Shown here one piece after another: positions 1 to 11,350 of a stretch of DNA of 64,000 nucleotides. Within the stretch, counting starts at the first letter, position 1. The number at the start of each line of letters is the position of its first letter. Made by a program: the position numbers and the translations under genes. The notes beneath the pieces were generated by a model that made no database searches, had not been told where the DNA came from, and saw only the letters and a list, made by a program, of their open reading frames with translations. Source of the DNA: Nephrocerus scutellatus (lineage: Eukaryota; Arthropoda; Insecta; Diptera; Pipunculidae); assembly GCA_947095585.1 (NCBI GenBank), contig OX352766.1:22372939-22436938 (forward strand), written 5' to 3'.

Positions 1-997
1 CTGCGAACTTGTCTCAGCTTGGTCGCGACAATTAGCGATAAGGAGACAGAAATTCGCGAACTGTGGAAAAAAATCCACGACATAGAAAAAAAAGACAGGG
101 AAACAGTAGTGACAAAAATAACCGGACAAATTATTGGCACAAAAACGGCAAACAAACCGAATATTAGGGTAATACCTCCAGGGTACAACGCTAACTTTCC
201 ACCAATAGGTCGAAAATCCAGAGATCGTCAAACTCTAGGACGAGACATTCGATGGTAGTTAGCTGTAACGACAAAGAGGCTAACACCAAAAAAACCATTA
301 GGGAAGTAATCAAAGGAGCAAACCTGGCACCATTCAATGCATGGAAAACCATACAAAATGGTAAATGCATAATTGAGTCGGAATCAAAAAAAGAACAGGA
401 AAAACTCAAAGAAGCATTGGACAATGCAAAAAAGCAACTGACAACAAGGCCATTCAAGACACCAAATCCCGTACTCATTATCTTGGGAGTTGACTCAGAG
501 GCCGCGCTTAACGAAACGACCATCGGCAGCGATCTCACACAATACAATCCCATAATTGCGGAAAAAATTGCGGTACAGAAACCATGAAAAAAGGGATCAA
601 ATTCCTAACAAAAAGGAAATGCCGGAACCTCCAGAAAGAAAACTGGAAGATAGAGGTAACCCCAGATGTATATAAAGTCCTCATCAAAGAAGAACGAGTC
701 GTGATCGATTGCACATATGCTTACCTTAAGGAATGCATCAAGTTGGCAAGGTGCTACAAATGCCAGAGTTACGGGCATGTAGCAAAATACTGCAAGTCCA
801 CAAAGGAAATTTGTCCAAAATGTGCCGAAAAGACCGACAACAAAGATCACATTTGCGGAAACAGAACCATATGCTGTATAAACTGCAAGGATATGGGAGG
901 AAAAAATACCCAACACTGCGCCTGGGACAGAAATTGTCCAATCTATATTAAGAAATTAAAACAGACCGGACATCTCATCAACTATGGTAATAATTAA
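1..997 (+). pseudogene. A1 ORF1 (Gag-like, CCHC zinc knuckles), frameshifted, partial
   Basis: The reading enters from the window edge and runs to 258, continues in another frame at 252-587, and again at 584-997, so at least two frameshifts break it. The last segment carries a knuckle of the form C-x2-C-x4-H-x4-C (CYKCQSYGHVAKYC), followed by a CPKC...H...C motif and a CCINC...H...C motif. This is the usual three-knuckle end of R1/I-group ORF1 nucleic-acid-binding proteins. It ends in NYGNN, and its last 14 bases overlap the ORF2 start. The sequence is divergent from the ORF1 of A2 and A3. I infer an RNP-forming protein, non-functional here. Confidence 0.8.
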
Positions 998-3828
998 AAC
1001 CATACAAGTAAACATAGGCAGAGGCAAAGAAGCCACAAACCTATTGGAAAGAACAATGGAAGAAAGGAACGTCGATATAGCCCTAATTCAAGAACCATAT
1101 AGAAGAATGAAAGTTAGTAAAAACTTCACTCTCTATATGCACCATGTAACAGGCGCTCTAAAAGCCAAGACGGCGATCGTCGCAAGAAACAGTACCATGT
1201 CGGCATTGCTTCTTCGAGAATTTACTGACGACAATTTGGTAACTATTAAAGTTACCAATACAATACCGAATATTATTGTAGCATCGGTATACATGGAGCC
1301 CGTTTCTCGGATGAAAAGACACTTTATAAAAATAAAGAGCATCATCCAGAAATATAGAAATAATATCTTAATAGCTGGAGATATTAATTCTAAAAACCCA
1401 CTATGGGGTGGCGAGACCATAGACCGAAGAGGAGAACGGTTTATGGATCTTATAGCCAAAGAAGGCCTAAGCATAAAGAATAATTGCGACAGCGAACCTA
1501 CATTCTTTACCAGCCATGGAGAAAGCTGGGTAGATATAACCCTTACGAAGCAACTAAGCATCGAAGGATGGAAAGTCGAGACTACCGAAACACTAAGCGA
1601 CCATAGGTACATAGCATTCAGTATCAACACTGAAATGGAAGCTATAAGAATAGCTCAGACCTATAACACAGCAAGAGCTAACTGGTCTAGTTTCGAGCGA
1701 CATCTACAAAACCATGTTTGGCAAACAAATGACAGGGAATTGTCAGCAAATGATTGTGCCACAGAACTCCAAGCCTTAGCGACGGCAGCTTGTAATGCAG
1801 CTATCCCGCTAAGAACTGGAGGAATAATGATAAAATACAAACCATGGTGGACAAGGGAGCTCCAATCCCAAAGGGGAGAAACCAGGAAAAGGCGAAGATG
1901 GATGCAAGAATCCACGGACAACATCAGAAGAGCAATTCTCAATAATGAGTACAAAAGTCAAAGAAATAAGCTCAAAAAGATTATAAAAGAAGCCAAATTT
2001 CAGTCCTTGAACAGAGTCTTAGAAGAAAATAATTCAGAAATGGACCCGTGGGGAGTTGCCCACAAGATACTAAACGCAAAAGGCAGGACACAAACACAAA
2101 TAAAGTCCATCCAGAAAGCCAACGGAACATGGACACAAACCATTGAGGAAACAACCACTGAATTCATGGGAAAATACTTTCCAAAAGACTCGTGTGCCGA
2201 CGACTCTGCACAGAACAATGCAGATAGGCACGAAACTTGCATATGGCAAACGCAAGAAGAGTGCGACATAACCAATGATGAAATTACAGCGGTAATAAGA
2301 ACTCGTAGAAAGAAAAAAGCCGCAGGCCCCGATAAATTCCCGACAATAGCACTAAAGCCACTATCGGAAGAAATTCTGAAGAATTGGCTAGAAGTGTTGA
2401 ACCTCTGCCTAAGAGAAGGCAAGTTCCCGGAGATTTGGAAGGTAGCTGAGATAGCTTGGCTACCAAAACCAGATACAGACGAAGTCAGACCAATCTGTCT
2501 TCTTCCTACAATCGGGAAAATCTTTGATAAAATCCTTGCAGACCGCCTGGCACACCACCTGGAGTCGAATGGGAATCTCTCGCCAAATCAATATGGCTTT
2601 AGAAGAATGAGATCATCCGCACAAGCAACCGAAAAACTTATGGAAGTAATAAAGGAAAATAAGGCTTGTAAGCGCCACACACTGACTGTGACGTTGGACA
2701 TTAAAAATGCGTTCAACTCAGCTTGGTACAGCCCAGAGGCCATTCCTCCTGGCACAAACAAAAGCCTACAGAACAACGGCCAACAAGTTCATACAGATAC
2801 TGGCTAACAAGCCACCTCTCTACTTGGAAGCAAGAGAGAGGTATGAGATCTATGAAGCCAAGAAAACTGGCAAATTTGCCGAAAAATTGCCACCAAATAC
2901 ATGGCCACACCCAGCCAAAATGAAAGCGAGAACATATAATAACCTCGAGGAGATCAGAGAAGGAATAGCAACCAACACAACTTGGATCTTCACTGACGCA
3001 TCCACAACGGAAACAGCTACCGGAATAGGCGCTATAATTCAAGATGAAATCTCCACAGCGATATAGAAATGAACTGCCTCAAAGACACCAGAGATCCATA
3101 GGGCTGAAATTACAGGGGTGTTGAAAGCCCTTGAATGCCTTGATACCAACACAAGAGGAAAATTTGTAAACATTGTGTCAGATTCCAAGGTGGCACTGGA
3201 AAAAATATGCAACCCTAACTTTGACGATCCAGCTTTTATACACATCGTCAAAAAGTTAGGACTCCTCGAGGACAATGAAAACACTGTTGCACTATACTGG
3301 ACCAGAGGTCACAAAACAGATATAGTGCAAATGGAAACGGTCGACCGCATGGCAAAAATTGCAGCAACACTACCCAACGGATATGAGCGCATAGATATCG
3401 CCAGACCAATCAAGGTAGCAAGAAAAGAAGAGCGAACAAAAACGTATAGAAATTGGTCGCAAGAATGGAGCAACTCTCATCTTGGTCGTGCTGTACACGA
3501 CGTAGTGGCTCAACCAACGGAAAAAGGCACAAACCTAGGAGCAAAGGCAGTCCACCTAATTACAGGACATGGACCCTTCAACATATACTTCCGTCGTTTT
3601 AGGATAAAGGAAATCCCGGACGTCTGCCCCTGTCAGATGGATGTCGACAGCATTCAGCATATACTGAATGATTGTACGCTCCCACAGAGGGTCGAAGCAC
3701 GAAGGGAGTATAAAGAGAAATATGGAGAAGAGAACATCGTACTAAGGATAGACGACCTCTCCACAAAAGAATAGCTAAACGACATAAACACACTTGCAGG
3801 AAATATGGTCTTCGAATACGAAGAATAA
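984..3828 (+). pseudogene. A1 ORF2 (endonuclease-RT-RNase H), RT core deleted
   Basis: Starts at the ATG inside ATGGTAATAATTAA, where the ORF1 stop overlaps. An APE-type endonuclease is visible in the first ~220 residues (QINIGR-like start, IQEPY, AGDINSKNP, LSDHRY). RT motifs follow up to the first catalytic block (TLDIKNAF). At about 2729 the sequence jumps to what in A3 lies 695 bp further on. This removes the AFADD catalytic box and shifts the frame. RNase H (FTDAS, then VSDSK, then WTRGHKTD) resumes from 2707-3066 and 3118-3774. TAG at 3064-3066 and TGA at 3070-3072 are shared with A3, and a private TAG lies at 3772-3774. Retrotransposition is not possible from this copy. Confidence 0.9.
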
Positions 3829-4008
3829 CACTTTTATTATATTATATCTATTTAAGGAAAGGGATCAGAAATCCCCGCTAATTGTTGGAGTGCGGTTTGG
3901 CGGTTGGGTTCTCTTGCCTGCGGATTCGTGTGGTAGTTTAGACGGACCTAATGTTTGCTTTATACCGAAAGGTGGGAAAGCGGAGGGCTTGCCCTCAATA
4001 ATATCAGA
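3829..4008 (+). other. A1 3' UTR with terminal hairpin
   Basis: The non-coding tail shares a conserved block (CCCCGCTAATTGTTGGAG...) with A2, A3 and A4. Near its end lies a perfect inverted repeat, GAGGGC-TT-GCCCTC, at 3983-3996, about 12 bases before the target duplication. The same hairpin is at 9433-9446, 15031-15044, 25220-25233 and 25290-25303. In non-LTR elements the 3' UTR is bound by the RT to prime on the cut target, so a recognition structure is a reasonable inference. Confidence 0.65.
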
Positions 4009-4022
4009 TGTCCCTATCTACT
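4009..4022 (+). repeat. R1 target-site duplication between A1 and A2
   Basis: TGTCCCTATCTACT, identical to the 14-bp 28S rDNA sequence duplicated by R1 insertion. It directly joins the A1 3' end to the A2 5' end. Confidence 0.92.
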
Positions 4023-4342
4023 CAGTCTTAGACAAACTCTTGCAACGAGCAGACGTTCTACGGAAGAATTTTAAAAAAAATCAGTAATTTTTATTACTCA
4101 GTGCATTCAAGTGAAATACTTTATTTTTATTACTTCACAGAAAAGTGCATCAGTGCTTAATATTTTTATTATTAATTACTCAACGCCGGACAAAAAAAAT
4201 CGACAAAGGGTTTTTTATTACCCTACGGTTTTATTTGCCTACCTGGAAACGCACAAGTGTTCATTCGTGTTTGTGTGTGTGTGTGTGAAAAATCCGTCGG
4301 CATTCAAAATCCACAATACTTCTACAAAACTAGTGCCTGAAT
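4023..4342 (+). promoter_or_regulatory. A2 5' UTR / presumed internal promoter region
   Basis: Begins CAGTCTTAGACAAACTC, similar to the A5 start at 34159. Contains the hairpin AGTAAT-TTTT-ATTACT (4083-4098), a second looser stem (GTGAA at about 4111 with TTCAC at about 4134), a (GT)n run near 4268-4287 and the module TCCGTCGGCATT (about 4293). These modules recur in the other leaders. Non-LTR elements carry their promoter downstream of the start site, so it should lie here, but I recognise no proven promoter motif. Confidence 0.55.
4083..4098 (+). promoter_or_regulatory. Leader hairpin, A2
   Basis: AGTAAT-TTTT-ATTACT: a perfect 6-bp stem with a 4-base loop, preceded by AATC as in A3 and B3. 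Confidence 0.6.
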
Positions 4343-5725
4343 ATGGGAAAAAATTCAAGAAAGAGGATGAAAGGAAACAGAAACTCAGACGAGGATACAT
4401 CCAGCACAACAAAAAAGACAAAACAGGTAAAAATAGAACTAACGAATTCGGACAACAGCGATACAGAGGGAAAAAATCAAGCACCGGCTGCCTCAGGTAA
4501 GTCAAAAAATAAACCATATGAAAATCTTGTAGATAGCGACAGCTCAGACGAATCTGAAACAATGGAAACAATGGACACCGCGACCAAAACTCTACCAAGG
4601 GCAGACAATGGCACCTTAAGTGAAAATCAGGGGCAAACCCCAGGCAAACGTAAAAGTCCAAAAGACTCTGCTGATAAAATCCAAGGCGCAATTGAAAACA
4701 TATTGCGCCTCACGGAAAAATATCCGAAGATAAAAAATGAAATCATAAAGGAGGCATCCAACATAAGGAACAAATGTATTGACCTCCTCGTGGAAATCAC
4801 CGACAGGGACACAAAAATCATTGATTTGACGAAGCAGACATTAACAAATTTTACGGCAAACAGAAATACACCCGCAAACCGCCCGACACCGACAAACGCC
4901 AACAAAAACCTCCATAGTAACAGTAGACAATCTAGGGACAGATCACAGAAAAAAACTTCATACGCAATGATGCTTCAGTCAACCAACGCAGAGGAAAACC
5001 CGAGAGAACTCCTTCGAGAAATCTCTAAAGGTGAAAAACTAGAGGACATAGGAGGACCCTTCAAAACTACTAAACAGACCAAAAGCGGTACCCTGATGAT
5101 AAAACCAACGAGCAAAATTAACCTCGACAAACTACAAAAATTTGTAGAGATAAAGGGCAAAGAAAAGCTCACCGCGAAGCCACTCAAGGTCCCAAACCCA
5201 ACAATAGTTTTGATGGGTGTGGACAAATACTCGGACCTATCCGAAGAACGCATTGGGGAACAAATAGCGGAATACAACCCCAACCTGGCAAGGATAATAG
5301 GCAAAGAAAAAATGGCAAAGGAAATCAAATTCCTGACAAAAAGAGAAAACAGAAACCCAATGACACAAACCTGGAAAGTGGAAGTTTCACCAGACATATA
5401 CAAGGTCTTGATTAAAGAAGAAAAAATTATCATAGACCTCACCTTCGTGCACATCAGGGAAAGCATCGACGTAGCAAGATGCTTTAAATGCCAAGGATAC
5501 GGCCACGTGGCAAAATATTGTAGAGCAGTAAAAGAGACCTGCCCTAAATGTGCAGAAAAAACAGACAGGAAGGAACACACTTGCAAAAGCGCAACCCCAT
5601 GCTGTGCAAACTGCAAGGAATTGGGACTGCAAAACACAGCCCATTACGCCTGGGACAATAAGTGTCCAGTTTACCAAAGGAAACTTAGGCAAGCAGGTTC
5701 ACTCGTAAACTATGGTAATAATTAA
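4343..5725 (+). CDS. A2 ORF1, Gag-like nucleic-acid-binding protein (460 aa, intact)
   Basis: Uninterrupted 460-residue frame from an ATG (MGKNSRKRM). The N-terminus is basic then rich in Ser/Asp/Glu and probably disordered. A helical, charged stretch at about residues 110-165 (KIQGAIENILRLTEKYPK) is conserved with A3 and A4 and may mediate self-association. A central block (LLREISKGEKLEDIGGPF) precedes the RNA-binding end. Three Cys/His knuckles lie at about 380-445: CFKCQGYGHVAKYC, CPKCAEKTDRKEHTC and CCANC...H...C. It ends NYGNN, with its stop inside the ORF2 start overlap. By family it coats element RNA in an RNP. It is the only intact family A ORF1 in the window and could in principle act in trans. 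Confidence 0.88.
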   Translation: MGKNSRKRMKGNRNSDEDTSSTTKKTKQVKIELTNSDNSDTEGKNQAPAASGKSKNKPYENLVDSDSSDESETMETMDTATKTLPRADNGTLSENQGQTPGKRKSPKDSADKIQGAIENILRLTEKYPKIKNEIIKEASNIRNKCIDLLVEITDRDTKIIDLTKQTLTNFTANRNTPANRPTPTNANKNLHSNSRQSRDRSQKKTSYAMMLQSTNAEENPRELLREISKGEKLEDIGGPFKTTKQTKSGTLMIKPTSKINLDKLQKFVEIKGKEKLTAKPLKVPNPTIVLMGVDKYSDLSEERIGEQIAEYNPNLARIIGKEKMAKEIKFLTKRENRNPMTQTWKVEVSPDIYKVLIKEEKIIIDLTFVHIRESIDVARCFKCQGYGHVAKYCRAVKETCPKCAEKTDRKEHTCKSATPCCANCKELGLQNTAHYAWDNKCPVYQRKLRQAGSLVNYGNN

Positions 5726-8700
5726 AACCATACAAGTAAACGTAGGCAGAGGCAAAGAAGCCACCAACCTATTGGAAAAAGTTATGGAAGAAAGGGGCAT
5801 TGATATAGCTCTAATTCAAGAACCATACAGAAGAATGAAAGTTAACCAAAACTTCTACTCTCTATATGGAACACACAAAGACAGACCGAGATCTAAATGC
5901 CAAGACGGCAATCATAACGAGAAATGCCACCATATTGGCATTATTACTTCCAGAATACACGGATGACAACTCGGTGACGGTGAAAATCACCAACACATCA
6001 CCGAATGTCGTGATAACATCCCTATACTTAGAGCCTCTGTCGCGCATGGAAAGGCACTTGAAAAAGATAGAGAATATCACCCGAAAATATAGGAACAATA
6101 TCCTAATAGCCGGAGATATAAACTCTAAAAACCCACTCTGGGGTGGCGAGACCATAGATCGGAGAGGAGAACGGTTTATGGATCTTATATCCATAGAAGG
6201 CCTGTGCGTTGAGAATAATTGCGACAGCATACCTACTTTCTACACCAACCGTGGAGAAAGCTGGGTCGATATAACTCTCACCAAGGATCTACATATAAAA
6301 GTCGAAACGGCAGAGACTTTGAGTGACCATAGGTATTTGTCTTTCAGCATAAACACTGAAATAGAACCTATAAGAATGGTCCAGATGTACCAAACGTCAA
6401 AAGCTGACTGGTCACGTTTCAGGGAATACCTTCAAAACAATGTCCAACAAATTTGCGATAGGAACCTAGCAGCAAACGAATACGCCGTAAAATTTCAAGG
6501 CCTGGCGAAAGCGGCATGTAATGCAGCCATTCCCATAAAAAACGGAAGAACTGTCATTAAATATAATCCTTGGTGGACAAGAGAACTCCAAATACAAAGG
6601 AGGAAAATCAGGAAAAAGCGTAGGAAAATGCAGGAAACCACGCATCACATCACAAGGGAAATTCTCTACAGCGAATATAAAGCCGAAGGAAACAAGCTCA
6701 AGAAGCTGATTAAAGAAACAAAACTCCAGTCCTTAAATCGAGTCATAGAAGAAAACAACTCCAAAATGGACCCATGATGCGTTGCCCACAAAATAATAAA
6801 CACAAAAGGCAGGACTCAAATAAAATTAAAGTCCATTCAGAAGGCCGATGGATTGTGGACACAAACCATAGAAGAAACAACAATAGAACTAATGCGAACA
6901 TACTTTCCAGTAGACTCCACGGTCGATGATTCTGCACATAAAAATAAAAATAGTGCAGATAGGCAGGAAACTTGCGAATGGCAAACGCAAGAAGATTACG
7001 ACATCACCAAGGACGAGATAAAAGCGGTTATTAAAACCCGGAAAAACCGAAAAGCCCCAGGCCCGGACAAATTCCCAACAGTAGCACTTAAGCCACTATC
7101 AGAGGAAATTCTGGAAAATTGGAAAGAGGTACTGAACCTCTGCCTGAGAGAAGGTAAATTTCCAAAAATATGGAAGATAGCTGAAATAGCGTGGTTACCA
7201 AAACCCGATTCAGACGATGTCAGACCAATTTGTCTTCTTCCCACCATTGGTAAGATCTTCGACAAAATTCTGGCAGACCGCCTTACACATATTTTGGAAT
7301 CAAACGGTAAATTATCGCAAAATCAATACGGCTTTAGGAAGACTAGGACGTCAGCGCAAGCGATTGACAACTTACTGTAAGTAATAAAAGATAACAAAAC
7401 AACTGGACGACATACTCTTACTATAGCCATGGACATTAAAAACGCATTCAATTCTGCATTCTGCATGCTAGACTAAAACTTCTCTTGGCAAAAACAGGAT
7501 GCCCAGAGAGGCTAGGAATAACCACCATTGATTTCCTGCAACACCGGATTATCAAATCAAACAACGTAGAATTGACAACAGAGCGAGGTGCTCCTCAAGG
7601 ATCATGCCTAGGCCCAGTCCTCTGGTTAATCATAATGGAGGACTGGTTTGAAGAAATGAAAAACGTGCAAACAGATGCCCTAACGTCTTTACATGTTCAG
7701 GCTTTCGCTGACGATCAAATAATAACAATATCAGGCACATCACTGAGCAGAATCGAGCAGCTATGGACACAAACCTGGGAGAGGTGCAAAAAGTGGGCGC
7801 AAAACAACAAACGGAATTATGTTCCAAAAAAGACGAAGGCAATGTTTACTCCATCCAAGGCATCAGTAAGATCCCCACGGATAAGAATCGAGGACTTAAA
7901 CGTCATTATTGACAATAAAATCAAATATCTGGGGATAATTATTGATGATAAACAGACATGGATAGAACACGCAAAATTCGTAAGAGGAAAAGCCTCTGCT
8001 AAAGCATATAAGCTATACATTGTCGCAGGCAAAACCTGGGGAACAAGCAGGCAAATATTGAAACGAAGGAGCCATCAAACCGATGCTCACCTACGGAGCA
8101 GAAATTTGGGGAAAAAATTCAAAAAATAGATATCTGCAAAGGCACTTGGAAGCAGCTCAGAGGCCTTTCCTTCTGGCCCTGTGTAAAGCATACATAACGG
8201 CAAACAAATCTATACAAATATTGACAAACCAGCCGCCACTCTACTTGGAGACAAGAGAGAAGCAAGAGATACATATGGCTAAGAAAACCGGACAATACGA
8301 GTTAAGTTTGCCTCCAAATTTATGGCCACACCCGGCCAAAAGAAAAATCAGGAACTACAACACCTTCGAGGGAAACATTGAGGAAATAGGAGCAAATACA
8401 ACTTGGATTTTTACTGACGTATCCACAGCCGAAACAGCCACAGGAATAAGCGCAGTTATCCAAGATGCTAACCTGACGACAATAAGGAAATGGACTGCCA
8501 CATGGACACCAGAGATCCACAGGGCTGAAATAACTGGAGTTATGAAAGCACTTGAATGCGTGGACCCCGAGACAAATGGGAAAATACTAAATGTTGTGTC
8601 GGACTCAAGGGTAGCACTGGAGAAAATATGCAACCCAAATAATGAAGATCCCACTATCATACGCATTACGAAATGGTTAACACGACTCGAAGAAAATCAA

Positions 8701-9261
8701 AATTCAGTCACACTACATTGGACTAGAGGCCACAAAACGGATGTAGTGCAAATGAATGCAGCAGACCGCATAGCCATAAAAGCAGCAACATTGCTAAACG
8801 AGTACGAGGATATAACCATCCAAAGGCCGCTCAACAAAGCAAGAGAAGAGGCGCGTAAAAATCTGGAAAGACACTGGTTGCAGGATTGGAAGCATTCGAC
8901 ATTCGGACGGGTGGTACACGACGCTGTGCCACAACTCACCAGAAACTGCACCAATCTCGGAACAAAGGCAGTCCACCTCATTACAGGACATGGACCATTC
9001 AACAGCTACTTCCGTCGATTTAGGATCAAAGAAATCCCGGACATATGCTTCTGTCGAATTGACACCGACAGTATACAACACATACTGAATGAATGCATAC
9101 TACCGGAAAGGGTAGCAGCCAGAAGGGATCACAAGGAAAAATATGGACAAGAGAATATCGCTCTAAGGATAGACGATGGTTCCACAAAAGAGTACCTAAA
9201 CGACGTGAACATACTAGCTGAAAAGATGGTCTTCGAATACGAAGGACTAATTAACACGTAA
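5712..9261 (+). pseudogene. A2 ORF2 (endonuclease-RT-RNase H), multiply broken
   Basis: Starts at the ATG of ATGGTAATAATTAA overlapping the ORF1 end. Order: endonuclease (IQEPY; AGDINSKNP; LSDHRY), RT (PICLLPTIGK; QYGFRK; AFADDQ), RNase H (TWIFTDVST; VVSDSR; WTRGHKTD) and a C-terminal C-x-C-x8-H-x4-C motif (CFCRIDTDSIQHILNEC). Pieces lie at 5712-5966, 5866-6777, 6853-7380, 7485-8129 and 8083-9261. Breaks include a frameshift near 5870, TGA near 6776, TAA near 7378, and small changes near 7460 and 8080. In RNase H it keeps AGG and TGG where A1 and A3 have TAG and TGA, which shows the ancestral codons. Confidence 0.9.
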
Positions 9262-9459
9262 GACATTCTATATTATATCTCTAACATATATATAATTTAA
9301 TTTTCAGGAAAAGGATCGGAAATCCCCGCTAATTGTTGGAGTGCGGTTTGGCGGTTGGGTTCTCTTGCCTGTGGATTCGCGTGATGGTTTAGATGGACCT
9401 TATGATGCTTAATACCGAAAGGTGGGAAAGCGGAGGGCTTGCCCTCAAATTATATAATC

Positions 9460-9473
9460 TGTCCCTATCTACT
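9460..9473 (+). repeat. R1 target-site duplication between A2 and A3
   Basis: TGTCCCTATCTACT joining the A2 3' UTR to the A3 leader. Confidence 0.92.
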
Positions 9474-9574
9474 CAGTTACATTGTGACACTCGAGGTGAA
9501 CAGACGTTTAAATTTGAAGGGCGCATTCTGCATATTACCCGACAAATACGGAATTTACATCGCAAAACCAAATC

Positions 9575-9590
9575 AGTAATTTTTATTACT
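9575..9590 (+). promoter_or_regulatory. Leader hairpin 1, A3
   Basis: AGTAAT-TTTT-ATTACT, identical to the A2 and B3 copies. Confidence 0.6.
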
Positions 9591-9700
9591 CGTTACCAAA
9601 AAAAAAATTATTCTCATTACTAAAGTGTTAAAAACTGACAAACGACAGTAAAAATATTTTTAATTACACGACAAATACGGATTTTGCAGCTGCAAACAAA

Positions 9701-9716
9701 AGCAATTTTTATTGCT
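9701..9716 (+). promoter_or_regulatory. Leader hairpin 2, A3 (compensated stem)
   Basis: AGCAAT-TTTT-ATTGCT: same stem and loop size, with one pair replaced on both sides. Confidence 0.6.
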
Positions 9717-9983
9717 AAGAGATAAAAGACCAAAGACGTTTATTACGACGAAAGTGCCCAGACAAGTGCGCGTGTGTGTGCGTTTGCGCGAGTGAACCGA
9801 ACAAAACGCGCGCAGGTATAAAAGTGAAAACAGTGTATACACAATCTCGCCGAGTTTTTAACCATCGGTAAAATCTAAAAGCCGTCGGCAGTTTAAAAAT
9901 CGTGATTTTCATAAAGCCGTCGGCATTTGTAATTCTAAAAATTCTACAAACCTTCGACTAAAAGAAATACCGAGTGCCTGAAT

Positions 9984-11350
9984 ATGGGGAAAAATTCCAG
10001 GAAAAGAAACAAAGGAAGCAAACACTCAGACGAGGATTTACCAGATAACACAAAGAAATCAAGACAAGTGAAAATCGAAGCAAACAACACGGACAATAGC
10101 GATATAGAGGAAAGAGATGACCTACGTATCGCAGGTAAGAAAAAAATTATTACTGAAAATTTATGTGATAGTAATTTATCGGACGATTCAGTAACGGAAA
10201 TAACAGACATAGTTAGGGAAACCAGACAAGAACCAGACAACACAAGCACAGGAAAAGACAAATCACCAAAGAGCTCGATCGAAAAAATTCAGAGCGCAAT
10301 AGATAAAATTTTACGCTTAACGGAAAAATATCCGAAAATCAAAAACGACACTATTAAAAATGCATCGGAAATAAGAAGCAATTGCCTTGATCTTTTGATA
10401 GAGATTACTAACAGGGATGCTAGTATTCTAAAACTGACACAACAGGCACTAAACGTGACAAGGACAATGAAAAACAATACAAAGCCCATAAATCGCCCAA
10501 TCCAGACAAACAGCAACAAAAATCCCTCAGCTCCTGGTAGAAAATCTAGGGACAGGTCCATGAATAATACTAATTACGCGATGGTTCTAAAGTCCAACAT
10601 TTCGGAACAAGCACCTAGAGAACTACTTCGTGAAATAACCAAAGGGGAAAAGCTGGAAGATCTGGGTGGACCATTTGACGGCACAAAGGTCCTCAAAAGT
10701 GGCAACCTGATGATAAACCCGACAACAAAAGCCAATCTGGAAAAACTCTAAAAATTCATAGCGGTAAAGGGAGAAGGAAAGGTAAAGATACACTCACAGC
10801 CAAGCCATTGAAAGTTCCAAACCCAACAATCCTACTGTTGGGAGTCGACAAATTCGCAGAACTTTCCGAGGAACGCATTGGGGAACAAATCGCTTAATCA
10901 AACCCTAATATCGCTCAGAGAATAGGGATACAAAATATGACAAAAGGAATAAAATTTTTGACTAAAAGGGACAACAGAAATCCATCGACACAAACATGGA
11001 AAATAGACGTTACTCCAGACGTCTATAAAGTTCTCATCAAAGAGGAGAAAATTGTAATAGACTACTCTTTCGTATACATCAAGGAAAGCATCGACATAGC
11101 AAGATGCTTTAAATGCCAAGGATATGGACACGTGGCAAAGTACTGCAGGTCCACGAGAGAAACCTGCCCAAAGTGCGCCGAGAAAACGGACACCAAAGAG
11201 CACACCTGCAAGAGTTCAACCCCGTGTTGCGCAAACTGCAAGGATATGGGGGTACCAAACACAGTACACTACGCATGGGACAGTAGATGCCCAATCTATC
11301 AGAGAAAATTAAGGCAAGCAGGATCCCTAGTAAACTATGGTAATAATTAA
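9984..11350 (+). pseudogene. A3 ORF1 (Gag-like, CCHC knuckles), broken mid-gene
   Basis: Begins MGKNSRKRN at an ATG and is open to 10751, where a TAA replaces a CAA codon present in A2. Small frame changes follow near 10780, and a TAA near 10897 replaces the GAA codon of A2. An open stretch from 10937 to 11350 carries the three knuckles (CFKCQGYGHVAKYC, CPKCAEKTDTKEHTC, CCANC...H...C) and the NYGNN end. It is close to A2 ORF1 throughout and distinct from A1 ORF1, although the ORF2 of this element is A1-like. The last 14 bases overlap ORF2. Confidence 0.88.

Larger units (their letters stand above)
1..4008 (+). mobile_element. R1-family A element, copy A1 (5' end outside window)
   Basis: Non-LTR retrotransposon whose 5' end is cut by the window edge. 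It holds the C-terminal part of ORF1, an ORF2 with endonuclease, partial RT, RNase H and Cys/His motif, and a 3' UTR of about 180 bp. It ends exactly at the R1 target word TGTCCCTATCTACT (4009-4022), which assigns it to the R1 insertion class. It is near-identical to A3 through ORF2 and the 3' UTR, but its ORF1 is clearly different from A3. It is dead: ORF1 frameshifts, a 695-bp RT deletion and several stops. Confidence 0.9.
4023..9459 (+). mobile_element. R1-family A element, copy A2 (full length)
   Basis: Complete 5.44-kb element bounded on both sides by the 14-bp R1 duplication. It has a 320-bp 5' UTR, intact ORF1 (4343-5725), overlapping ORF2 (5712-9261, broken) and a 3' UTR ending in the family hairpin. 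It is clearly diverged from A1 and A3 in ORF2 and belongs to a separate sublineage. Confidence 0.92.
9474..9983 (+). promoter_or_regulatory. A3 5' UTR with two leader hairpins and repeated modules
   Basis: Starts CAGTTACATTG. Hairpins AGTAAT-TTTT-ATTACT (9575-9590) and AGCAAT-TTTT-ATTGCT (9701-9716) differ by a matched T/A to C/G swap in the stem. Further on are a GTGTGTGCG run (about 9773), CGCAGGTATAAAA (about 9812) and two copies of GCCGTCGGCA (about 9881 and 9916). The same modules occur in A5 and B2 leaders. Confidence 0.6.

Noticed and set aside
1133..1630. Long antisense ORF opposite A1 ORF2 (and its equivalent at 11486-11983)
   Set aside because: Exact shadow of the conserved endonuclease coding strand; no independent motifs.
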